DNA from: an uncultured Collinsella sp. | GTDB taxonomy: Bacteria; Actinomycetota; Coriobacteriia; Coriobacteriales; Coriobacteriaceae | Reading direction: 5' to 3' | DNA length: 10,244 nucleotides | Assembly (NCBI GenBank): GCA_900755685.1 | Contig: CAAEHI010000042.1 | Location: forward strand, 1 to 10,244 | Shown here: positions 1-6,615 of the stretch, in pieces | How positions within the stretch are numbered: the stretch's first letter is position 1 | Layout of the letters: every line of letters starts with the position of its first letter | The notes under the pieces: model-generated | The model's input: the letters and a program-made list of their open reading frames with translations, nothing else | Databases searched by the model: none | Told to the model about the DNA's origin: nothing | Translations under genes and position numbers: made by a program

Positions 1-29
1 CGCCTCTGGCACTTCAACAACATTGTCGC

Positions 30-59
30 AGCCCCGACCCGCGGTCACGAGCGGGGGCT
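30..59 (+). terminator. weak hairpin, possible terminator of an off-window gene
   Basis: AGCCC (30-34) pairs with GGGCT (55-59) and CCGC (39-42) with GCGG (51-54), leaving a four-base bulge on the left side. The following bases hold only a short, interrupted T run, so this is a poor intrinsic terminator. It may end a gene lying left of the window. No start codon with a ribosome binding site or recognisable protein was found in positions 1-109. Confidence 0.25.
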
Positions 60-109
60 CCTGTCGTTTCCGTGCCCTCGGATTGGGTCATAGTGTCTGT
101 CGTTTTCAG

Positions 110-260
110 GGCATCGGCGTTACCTTGGCTGTTGGATGTAGTCGTTGGGGACGTTCTTAAATGACTAGTCAAAGGGGACACTCTTGCGGCGCTTGGCACT
201 TGACTAGTCGTTGGGGACGTTCTTGGTCGACTAGTCGTTTAAGAACGTCCCCAACGACTA
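110..260. repeat. REPIN-like intergenic repeat cluster, copy 1
   Basis: The 17-mer TTGGGGACGTTCTTAAA, or its core, occurs three times: direct at 139-161, direct at 205-224 and inverted at 238-260. The copies at 205-224 and 241-260 form a perfect 20-bp inverted repeat with a 16-base loop. The copy at 139-161 matches the inverted copy over 23 bases. ACTAGT/CTAGTC words sit between them. A 12-mer at 110-121 and its distance to the first core recur in the second cluster near 3408, so both loci are diverged copies of one larger unit. Nested palindromes of this kind resemble REP/REPIN sequences mobilised by RAYT transposases, but no such transposase lies in the window. Confidence 0.75.
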
Positions 261-278
261 CCTTGCGGCAATCTAATA

Positions 279-345
279 AGTTGCGGTGAGATAGTTCTTG
301 AATTGGCCTTTTTGAGGGCTAGATAGGAACTATTTCACCGCAACT
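279..345. repeat. long stem-loop of the TTGCGGTGRAATAG family, copy 1
   Basis: Positions 279-299 and 325-345 form a 21-bp inverted repeat. The two differences from perfect symmetry become G-U pairs in RNA. The 25-base loop can form a small inner stem (GGCC 305-308 with GGGCT bases 317-320). It lies 26 bases beyond the stop of the minus-strand coiled-coil gene. No T tract follows on either strand, so it is not a classical intrinsic terminator, though it could protect the 3' end of that transcript. The same family recurs at 6553-6615 and, as a half copy, at 10113-10133. Confidence 0.8.
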
Positions 346-371
346 GCGTTGGGGCGTTTTTGGCAGCGGGT

Positions 372-2153
372 TTACTTGCTCGCGAACAGCCAGATCAGGA
401 CGATCACCAGGATTGCGGCGATGATGCAGGCGATGGCTCCGGTGAATTTGATGCGTGAGTCGCGGGTTCGCTTGCGCACGTCGTCTTCGGCGGCCTCGAG
501 TTGGGCAACTTCGCGCTCGGTCTCGGTATGCTCGGCCTTGTCGCGTGCCAAGGACTCGGCGAGTGATTCGGTGATCTCGGGATGGTCATGCACCTCGGTC
601 GCCTGCTCGATAATCGACTGCGCATGCGCGGTATTTGCCCGGGCGTTTGCGATGGCCTGCTCTTGCTCGCGGCGTGCCTTGTCCTGCGTGGCGATCTTTT
701 CGCGCAGCTCGCGCTGGCGCGTCGCGGCGGCAGTTTTTGCGGACTGCAGCTCGTCGCGCGCGGTATCTGCCTCAGCCGTTACGGCCTGGTGCGCGCGTTT
801 AGCGTCGGCGATGGGGGCCTGTGCCTGCTCGACGGCCTGCTCGGCGGCGGCGAGTGAATGCTCAAGATCGGCAGTCACGCGCGGAATATCTTCCTCGGCC
901 TTGCGGAGGGCGTCGGCAGCGTCGGAGATTTGCATAGACAACTCGCTGGTGCGCACGGTGTAATTGGCGGGATTTGCCGAAGGGTTGCGCTGCAGCTCGG
1001 CATACTCGCGACGCAAGGTCTCGAGCTGCGCGCGCGTAGCATCGGCAGTTTGTCGTGCGGCGGCGACACCGGCATCGCGCTCAGCCTTCACTTTGTCGCG
1101 GATGCGCTTGGAATCCTCAAGGCGACGAACGAGGCGGTTGCCGGTCTCGCGCGAGCTCGCCTCGCGGGCTTCCACGGCGTCGAGTGCAGCCTTCAGGCGG
1201 AGCTCGGTCGCATCGTCCTCTGCCTTCATTTGCTCGAGCTGGCCCTTGAGCTCAGTCGCTTTGGCGGCGTGGGCGTCGCGGTCAATCTCGGCGGCCGCGG
1301 CGGTCTTTTGTGCCGTGGCGATCGCCTGACGCTGGTCGGCGACAATCTGGTCGAACCGCCCCGCGATATCCTGCCGCGTCTCGAGCTCCTCTGCCTGGTC
1401 GGCGATGCGCTGCTCAAGCTCGGCTAAATGGGCGCGGGCATCGGCGAGTGCCTTTTTCGCGGCGTTCATCTCGCGCATGGCCGACGCGCCCTGGGCGATA
1501 AAAGTGCCCACGGCGTTAGCGGTGTTTGAGACGGCGCTCCCCAGGTCGCGACTCGTGGCGGAAGCATGCGAGGTGGTCGGGTGCGCGGCCTCGGCGGCAT
1601 TCGTATCGGCAGTCTGCGGCGCGGCGATATTGCCGGTACCGCCTTCAATCACGGAAAAGCCCGCTGCATGCGGGTCGACCGCGTCGGCGCCGATCGTGGG
1701 GTGCTCGAGTTGCAGGAACGAGGGCATGGTGCTGCCCTGGTCGGCAACCGGGGTCTCGCCGGGCACAAACGTCGAGGCAGCTTCGGCGGCTTCCTCTTCC
1801 TCGGCGTCGACATCGGCATCGGCGACAGCGTTCTTCATCGCTTTGACGGCATCCATCATGGAGTCCATGACGGCGTCGAGTTCTTCTTCCGATGACACCT
1901 CGATGGGGCCCGCTGCTTGCGGAGCGTTCTCGGCCTTGGGTTCAGTATCGCTTGGGTCCGGCTGCTCTAGCTGATCTTCTTTGCCTTGATCTGCGGCAAC
2001 ATTTGCGTCTCCGGCCTCGTCTGCGGCGGCAGGAGCCTCCTCGACAGCGGCATCAATGCCGCCATCGCTGCTGGTAGAAGTATCGCAGTCGTCAATGGTG
2101 TCTGCGGAATCATCAATATGCTGTTGAGTCTGGGGGTCCAGCTCGTCTGTCAT
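372..2153 (-). CDS. acidic coiled-coil protein with C-terminal membrane anchor, unknown function
   Basis: No family was recognised for this 593-residue product. Residues 1 to about 200 are acidic, rich in Ala, Asp and Glu and probably disordered. Residues about 225-565 are a long charged, Ala/Glu/Arg/Gln-rich heptad-like stretch that should form a coiled coil. Residues 572-591 are a single hydrophobic segment (core IIAAILVIVLIWLF) followed only by SK, so the protein is predicted to be tail-anchored with the bulk in the cytoplasm. No signal peptide or catalytic motif is visible. The start at 2151-2153 was chosen because AGGAG (2163-2167, minus strand) lies nine bases upstream; an ATG at 2157-2159 is only three bases from it. 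The open frame extends further upstream to 2264 but has no better start. It is divergent from the SDR gene and alone in its transcription unit. A role in envelope or chromosome organisation would be a guess. Confidence 0.8.
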   Translation of the reverse strand: MTDELDPQTQQHIDDSADTIDDCDTSTSSDGGIDAAVEEAPAAADEAGDANVAADQGKEDQLEQPDPSDTEPKAENAPQAAGPIEVSSEEELDAVMDSMMDAVKAMKNAVADADVDAEEEEAAEAASTFVPGETPVADQGSTMPSFLQLEHPTIGADAVDPHAAGFSVIEGGTGNIAAPQTADTNAAEAAHPTTSHASATSRDLGSAVSNTANAVGTFIAQGASAMREMNAAKKALADARAHLAELEQRIADQAEELETRQDIAGRFDQIVADQRQAIATAQKTAAAAEIDRDAHAAKATELKGQLEQMKAEDDATELRLKAALDAVEAREASSRETGNRLVRRLEDSKRIRDKVKAERDAGVAAARQTADATRAQLETLRREYAELQRNPSANPANYTVRTSELSMQISDAADALRKAEEDIPRVTADLEHSLAAAEQAVEQAQAPIADAKRAHQAVTAEADTARDELQSAKTAAATRQRELREKIATQDKARREQEQAIANARANTAHAQSIIEQATEVHDHPEITESLAESLARDKAEHTETEREVAQLEAAEDDVRKRTRDSRIKFTGAIACIIAAILVIVLIWLFASK

Positions 2154-2292
2154 AGGCATGTGCTCCTCATCGTTGTTTGTCACCCTATGATAAAGTCTCG
2201 CGCCGACATCCCGCGCGCCGCAGCAAAGTTTCAAAACGTGTTCGATGGCTCGCGTCGATAGCAAAAACTCGGCCGCTTTATCCAGTTTGTAC

Positions 2293-2322
2293 TTGACAAT
2301 CCCTTCGCCGAAAGACGTTATG
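2293..2322 (+). promoter_or_regulatory. candidate promoter of the SDR gene
   Basis: A perfect consensus -35 hexamer, TTGACA, at 2293-2298 is followed after 17-18 bases by CGTTAT or GTTATG around 2316-2322, a weak -10. This would give a leader of roughly 120 bases before the SDR start at 2448. The -10 match is poor, so the assignment is tentative. Confidence 0.4.
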
Positions 2323-2410
2323 CCGTTCGCCTGCCGAGGCCTTTTCTTTTCACTTGAACACGTTAAAGTTGCATCTCAGCTTTTGGCGCGTTTATTTGGA
2401 TGCGCGCAGT

Positions 2411-2428
2411 CGGCGGGTGCGCCCGCCG
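2411..2428 (+). promoter_or_regulatory. GC-rich hairpin just upstream of the SDR ribosome binding site
   Basis: CGGCGGG (2411-2417) and CCCGCCG (2422-2428) form a perfect 7-bp stem with a TGCG loop. The stem ends six bases before the Shine-Dalgarno GAAAGGA (2435-2441). It may shape translation initiation or leader stability. No T tract follows, so it is not a terminator. Confidence 0.45.
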
Positions 2429-2447
2429 CGATTTGAAAGGACTTCGT

Positions 2448-3248
2448 ATGGGACTTTTCACTGGTAAGACCGTGATCGTCACCGGCGGCGGCAAGGCCAC
2501 GCTTAAGGACGGCTCCGCTGGCTCCATCGGCTACGGCATCGATATCGCTTTTGCCAAGGAGGGCGCGAACCTCGTTATCACCGGTCGTAACGTTGCTAAG
2601 CTCGAGGCTGCCAAGGAGTCTCTTGAGGCTGAGTACGGCGTCAAGGTTCTGCCTGTTCAGGCCGATGTCTCCGCCGGCCAGGACAACGAGGCCGTCGTGC
2701 AGAACGTTATCGACAAGGCGATTGAGGAGTTCGGCCGCATCGACGCCGTCGTCAACAACGCCCAGGCCAGCGCCTCGGGTGTGACTATCGCCGACCACAC
2801 TATGGACCAGTTTAACCTGGCCATCTACTCTGGCCTGTATGCCACCTATCTGTATATGCAGAAGGCCTATCCGCACCTGAAGGAGACCAAGGGCTCCGTG
2901 GTCAACTTTGCCTCGGGCGCCGGCCTGTTTGGCAACTATGGCCAGTGCAGCTATGCTGCCGCCAAGGAGGGCATCCGCGGTCTGACCCGCGTCGCCGCCA
3001 ACGAGTGGGGCAAGGACGGCATCAACGTCAACATCGTGTGCCCGCTTGCCTGGACCGCTGCACTCGAGAACTTCCAGGACGCCTATCCCGAGGCGTTCAA
3101 GGCCAACGTTCACATGCCGCCGGCGGGCCATTACGGCGATGTCGAGAAGGAGATCGGCCGCGTTGTCGTTCAGCTTTGCGGCCCCGACTTTAAGTATATG
3201 AACGGCGAGACCGTCACCCTCGAGGGCGGCATGGGCCAGCGGCCCTAA
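2448..3248 (+). CDS. SDR oxidoreductase, candidate 12-alpha-hydroxysteroid dehydrogenase
   Basis: This is a cytoplasmic classical short-chain dehydrogenase/reductase of 266 residues. The Rossmann fold starts at VIVTGGG (9-15), with a lengthened glycine-rich loop running to GSIGYG (25-30). TGRN (45-48) has an Arg after beta-2 that suits NADP(H). NNAQ (103-106) replaces the usual NNAG. The catalytic residues are S156 (NFASG), Y169 and K173 (YxxxK). NNAQASASG, the IYSGLYAT segment, NFASGAGLFG, the SYAAAKEGIRG region and the C-terminal EGGMGQRP match, from memory, the NADP-dependent 12-alpha-HSDH of gut clostridia, which interconverts the C12 hydroxyl and ketone of bile acids. Substrate is therefore an inference from recalled similarity; the SDR call itself is firm. 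The start at 2448 was chosen over an in-frame ATG at 2400 because GAAAGGA lies six bases upstream. It appears monocistronic, ending at hairpins and a terminator. Confidence 0.8.
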   Translation: MGLFTGKTVIVTGGGKATLKDGSAGSIGYGIDIAFAKEGANLVITGRNVAKLEAAKESLEAEYGVKVLPVQADVSAGQDNEAVVQNVIDKAIEEFGRIDAVVNNAQASASGVTIADHTMDQFNLAIYSGLYATYLYMQKAYPHLKETKGSVVNFASGAGLFGNYGQCSYAAAKEGIRGLTRVAANEWGKDGINVNIVCPLAWTAALENFQDAYPEAFKANVHMPPAGHYGDVEKEIGRVVVQLCGPDFKYMNGETVTLEGGMGQRP

Positions 3249-3250
3249 GA

Positions 3251-3278
3251 GTTACGGCGTTTTACCAAACGCCGTAAC
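3251..3278 (+). other. perfect 12-bp hairpin right after the SDR stop codon
   Basis: GTTACGGCGTTT (3251-3262) and AAACGCCGTAAC (3267-3278) form a 12-bp perfect stem with a four-base loop, two bases after the TAA. GGGCC follows instead of a T tract, so it is more likely a 3'-end stabilising hairpin or a first barrier to exonucleases than a complete terminator. Confidence 0.6.
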
Positions 3279-3320
3279 GGGCCGACGCTGCGCGGTCACC
3301 AGGGCGACAACTTGTCATTC

Positions 3321-3364
3321 AAAGAGGGCGGCATGACCAGAAGGTCTATGCCGCCCTCTTTTCA
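3321..3364 (+). terminator. intrinsic terminator downstream of the SDR gene
   Basis: AAAGAGGGCGGCAT (3321-3334) pairs perfectly with 3348-3361, and GACC (3335-3338) pairs with GGTC (3343-3346) across one bulged T, closing an AGAA tetraloop. The right arm ends in CTCTTTT. Because the left arm begins AAAGAG, the hairpin could also work on the other strand. It sits inside an outer inverted repeat (3292-3307 with 3376-3391, 15 of 16 bases paired). Confidence 0.75.
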
Positions 3365-3407
3365 TGCCAACTTGTTCGCCCTGGCGACCGCTCGCTGACG
3401 TTGCCAA

Positions 3408-3605
3408 GGCATCGGCGTTTGCGTTGCTGACGAAAAGTGGCCATTGGGGACGTTCTTAAATGACTAGTATGACTAGTCGAAAGGGACACTCTTGCCGGCA
3501 CTTGGGGACAGTCCCTGAGTGCCGGCAGATTGGGACACTCCTTTGTAAGATGGCGCTGAAGACTGTCCCCGACGGCTAGTCGTTTAAGAACGTCCCTAAT
3601 GACTA
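3408..3605. repeat. REPIN-like intergenic repeat cluster, copy 2
   Basis: Three inverted repeats are nested. The outer arms, 3443-3466 and 3577-3600, match at 22 of 24 bases and share the TTGGGGACGTTCTTAAA core with the cluster at 110-260. The middle pair is GGGGACAGTC (3504-3513) with GACTGTCCCC (3561-3570). The inner pair is TGCCGGCACT (3493-3502) with AGTGCCGGCA (3518-3527). The outer arms, the leading 12-mer (3408-3419) and its spacing are shared with copy 1, while the interior differs. It ends about 95 bases before the tgt start and leaves only a short promoter region for tgt. Confidence 0.75.
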
Positions 3606-3657
3606 TGACCCCTTTGCGCCAGTTTCTGTCGAGTCGGTGCTTCTTGCGGGTTGCCCG

Positions 3658-3663
3658 TATAAT
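3658..3663 (+). promoter_or_regulatory. -10 hexamer of the tgt promoter
   Basis: A perfect consensus TATAAT lies 37 bases upstream of the tgt start codon, just beyond the repeat cluster. No good -35 is visible at 16-18 bases upstream, where the bases read around TCGGTGC. Confidence 0.5.
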
Positions 3664-3700
3664 GGTTTGCGTATGAACCGCAACCAAGGAGTTCCAGTTT

Positions 3701-4840
<1,140 letters not shown>

Positions 4841-4989
4841 GAGCTGCGGGCGTGCTTGCAGAGCGCGGGCAACGGCAAGGGGCGAGCGCCGGCCGGTCAT
4901 CACGTTCGCTAAGACCGTCTGCGCGACCGCTGACCGATAGCTTGCAAGCACTTGATGCATCGTGGGTACCATACCGAATAGTTGATGTT

Positions 4990-5036
4990 CGGGCGGGTGT
5001 TTGGCGTATGGCGTCGACCCCGCCCGTTTTCTTTTT
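4990..5036 (+). terminator. intrinsic terminator between tgt and the LOG-family gene
   Basis: CGGGCGGG (4990-4997) pairs with CCCGCCCG (5019-5026) around a 21-base loop and is followed by TTTTCTTTTT. The T tract ends only 17 bases before the start codon of the next gene. It should end tgt transcripts, but if the next gene's promoter lies before 4990 the same hairpin would act as an attenuator in that gene's leader. Confidence 0.75.
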
Positions 5037-5052
5037 CTCGATAGGAGTACCC

Positions 5053-5811
5053 ATGATTAAGAACGAGAATGTCGAGGGCGAGCCTGCCTACGACGAGACG
5101 TACCGCCGCGGCCCCGTGGTCATGCGCGGCCCCATGATTCCTAAGGACAATACGTACGCCAACCTGCTGGCGCCCGAGGAGTCGACCGACTGGCTGCACG
5201 CCGACCCCTGGCGCGTGCTGCGTATTCAGGCAGAGTTTGTCGATGGCTTTGGCGCGCTTGCCGAGCTCGGACCTGCGGTGACCATCTTCGGCAGCGCCCG
5301 CACGCCCAAGACCGATCCGTTCTACAAGGCGGCGCGCACGGTCGGTCGCAAGATCGCGCAGCGCGGCGTGGCAGTTATCACCGGCGGCGGTCCTGGCATC
5401 ATGGAGGCGGCCAACAGGGGAGCGGCGAGCGCCAACGGCAAGTCGGTCGGTCTGGGTATCGAGCTGCCGCACGAGCAGGGGCTCAACAAATACGTGAACC
5501 TGGGTATGGACTTCCGCTACTTCTTTGTGCGCAAGACCATGTTCGTTAAGTACAGCTCGGGTGCCATCGTGTTCCCCGGTGGCTTTGGTACGCTCGACGA
5601 GATGTTCGAGGTGCTCACGCTGGTGCAGACGCACAAGGTTAAGCGCATGCCGCTTGTGCTGGTGGGTACCGAGTACTGGCAGGGCCTATTCGACTGGCTT
5701 AACGGTCCGGTGATGAGTGCCGGTATGATCAGCCCGCTCGATCCGGATCTGGTACGCATTACCGACGACCTCAACGAGTCCGTCGACGTTGCCCTGAGCG
5801 GGCTGATGTAG
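5053..5811 (+). CDS. LOG-family (TIGR00730) Rossmann-fold nucleotide phosphoribohydrolase
   Basis: The 252-residue product belongs to the LOG / 'lysine decarboxylase-like' family. Characterised members hydrolyse nucleoside 5'-monophosphates, such as cytokinin riboside monophosphates, to free base and ribose 5-phosphate. The signature motifs are present: FGSAR (79-83), GGGPGIMEAANRGA (111-124) and PGGFGTLDE (175-183), whose Gly-rich loop and Glu183 form the active site. About 70 polar residues precede the Rossmann core, as in longer bacterial members. The start at 5053 is supported by AGGAG (5043-5047) five bases upstream; the frame stays open far upstream through the end of tgt, but that extension has no recognisable content. 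The physiological substrate in bacteria of this kind is not known; nucleotide salvage or detoxification is the likely role. It lies alone between the terminator at 4990-5036 and the toxin-antitoxin operator. Confidence 0.9.
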   Translation: MIKNENVEGEPAYDETYRRGPVVMRGPMIPKDNTYANLLAPEESTDWLHADPWRVLRIQAEFVDGFGALAELGPAVTIFGSARTPKTDPFYKAARTVGRKIAQRGVAVITGGGPGIMEAANRGAASANGKSVGLGIELPHEQGLNKYVNLGMDFRYFFVRKTMFVKYSSGAIVFPGGFGTLDEMFEVLTLVQTHKVKRMPLVLVGTEYWQGLFDWLNGPVMSAGMISPLDPDLVRITDDLNESVDVALSGLM

Positions 5812-5842
5812 GTCGATCGTGGCTGCCGCGACATGAATATGC

Positions 5843-5878
5843 ATGGCAATCTGATGCTATCTAACATCAGATTGCCAT
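5843..5878. promoter_or_regulatory. palindromic operator of the toxin-antitoxin operon
   Basis: A perfect 14-bp inverted repeat (5843-5856 with 5865-5878, spacer of eight bases; core half-site GGCAATCTGATG) lies 47 bases before the antitoxin start. RelB/DinJ antitoxins bind such palindromes and repress their own operon. The word CTGATG occurs again at 5893-5898 next to the -10. As RNA the palindrome is a hairpin followed by TTTATTTT, so it might also end LOG-gene transcripts. Confidence 0.7.
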
Positions 5879-5888
5879 TTATTTTGGG

Positions 5889-5894
5889 TATACT
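5889..5894 (+). promoter_or_regulatory. -10 hexamer of the toxin-antitoxin promoter
   Basis: TATACT matches the consensus -10 at five of six positions and lies 31 bases before the antitoxin ATG. The expected -35 position (about 5866-5871) falls inside the right arm of the operator palindrome, so a bound antitoxin would block RNA polymerase. No strong -35 hexamer is visible. Confidence 0.5.
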
Positions 5895-5925
5895 GATGCA
5901 AAAGACGAGGGCGAGGAGGTCGCGT

Positions 5926-6225
5926 ATGTCTACTGCAACGATTAAGCCCACGACAGTCCGCATCGAGGAGGGGCTTAAGGAGCAAGCGACTGAGTTTTTA
6001 GATTCGGTTGGTCTGAGCCTTAATTCGTATCTCAACCTTGCCGTTCGGCAGCTTGTGAACCAGCGGAAGATTCCGTTTGAGATTGTGGGGCGGCCGGAGG
6101 TACCCAACGAGGCGACGAGGCGTGCCATGGTGATCGCCGAGGCCCATGAGCTGGGGATTTTGACGGACGATAGTCCGTCATTCGATAACGTCGATGAGCT
6201 GATGTCGTTCCTCGATGAGGACTAG
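5926..6225 (+). CDS. RelB/DinJ-family antitoxin
   Basis: The 99-residue product has the ribbon-helix-helix layout of the family: TTVRIEEGLKEQATEFLDSV (9-28) gives the DNA-binding strand and first helix, and GLSLNSYLNLAVRQLV (29-44) the second helix. The acidic C-terminal half (DDSPSFDNVDELMSFLDED, 81-99) would wrap and neutralise the toxin. Dimers would bind the palindrome at 5843-5878 and repress the operon, with the toxin as co-repressor. GAGGAGGT (5913-5920) five bases upstream fixes the start at 5926; the frame is open back to 5833 but lacks a ribosome binding site there. The toxin gene follows three bases after the stop, so the pair is translationally linked. Codon use is less GC-rich than in tgt, in line with a mobile module. 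Confidence 0.92.
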   Translation: MSTATIKPTTVRIEEGLKEQATEFLDSVGLSLNSYLNLAVRQLVNQRKIPFEIVGRPEVPNEATRRAMVIAEAHELGILTDDSPSFDNVDELMSFLDED

Positions 6226-6228
6226 GCG

Positions 6229-6537
6229 ATGTTTGAGATTAAGGTCGAAGCTCAGTTTAAGGTCGACTATAAGCGAGCGATGCACAGCTATCCGCAGCTA
6301 AAAACCGAGTTTAAGGCAGCTGTCGCCGAGCTTGCGGCGCATGGTTCGCTTCCGGCGGAGTACGGCGCCCACGAGCTCTCCAACCCGGGCGGTAATTATA
6401 ACGGTCACATCGATTTCCATCTATCCGACGGCCTGATCGACGTTGTTGTTCTTTACCTGCCGCATAAAACTAACCCAGTGATCCGGCTGGTCAGAATGGG
6501 TTCGCACCAAGAGCTATTTCAGGGCCCGTTGAGCTAA
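6229..6537 (+). CDS. YafQ-family (RelE superfamily) mRNA interferase toxin
   Basis: The 102-residue product is the toxin of a type II toxin-antitoxin pair and should cleave mRNA on the ribosome when freed from its antitoxin. The C-terminal signature GSHQELF (91-97) matches the catalytic His and Phe of E. coli YafQ (H87 and F91), here H93 and F97. Upstream, AHEL with H48 and the HIDFHLSDGLIDVVVLY segment (60-76) with H60, H64 and D67 correspond to the other active-site His and Asp residues, though the spacing H64-D67 is one residue shorter than I recall for YafQ. The fold length is normal and no frameshift is seen, so the toxin is probably functional. The start lies three bases after the antitoxin stop. 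It converges on the helicase-primase gene, with 64 bases between the two stops. Confidence 0.92.
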   Translation: MFEIKVEAQFKVDYKRAMHSYPQLKTEFKAAVAELAAHGSLPAEYGAHELSNPGGNYNGHIDFHLSDGLIDVVVLYLPHKTNPVIRLVRMGSHQELFQGPLS

Positions 6538-6552
6538 CCACCTGCTTCTAAG

Positions 6553-6615
6553 TTGCGGTGGAATAGGGACTGATTTGCGGCTGATAAGCCAAAAACAGTC
6601 CCTATTCCACCGCAA
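6553..6615. repeat. long stem-loop of the TTGCGGTGRAATAG family, copy 2
   Basis: Positions 6553-6572 and 6596-6615 form a perfect 20-bp inverted repeat with a 23-base loop, which itself contains a 4-bp stem (GGCT 6579-6582 with AGCC 6587-6590). It lies between two convergent genes and may act as a two-way transcription barrier. The right arm overlaps the end of the helicase-primase gene: the last codons LAVE and the TAG stop are read from it on the minus strand. Confidence 0.85.

Noticed and set aside
110..260. CRISPR array
   Set aside because: Repeats are inverted as well as direct and irregularly spaced, with no set of unique equal-length spacers and no cas genes.
349..963. Plus-strand open frame antisense to the coiled-coil gene
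   Set aside because: Mirror frame of GC-rich, Ala/Glu-rich coding sequence; Ser/Ala/Arg-biased product, no ribosome binding site and no recognisable domain.
2376..3131. 251-codon minus-strand frame across the SDR gene
   Set aside because: Antisense of a gene with intact SDR motifs; no supporting start signal or homology.
5833..5925. Longer antitoxin start
   Set aside because: It would run through the operator palindrome and the -10, and lacks a ribosome binding site; GAGGAGGT supports 5926.
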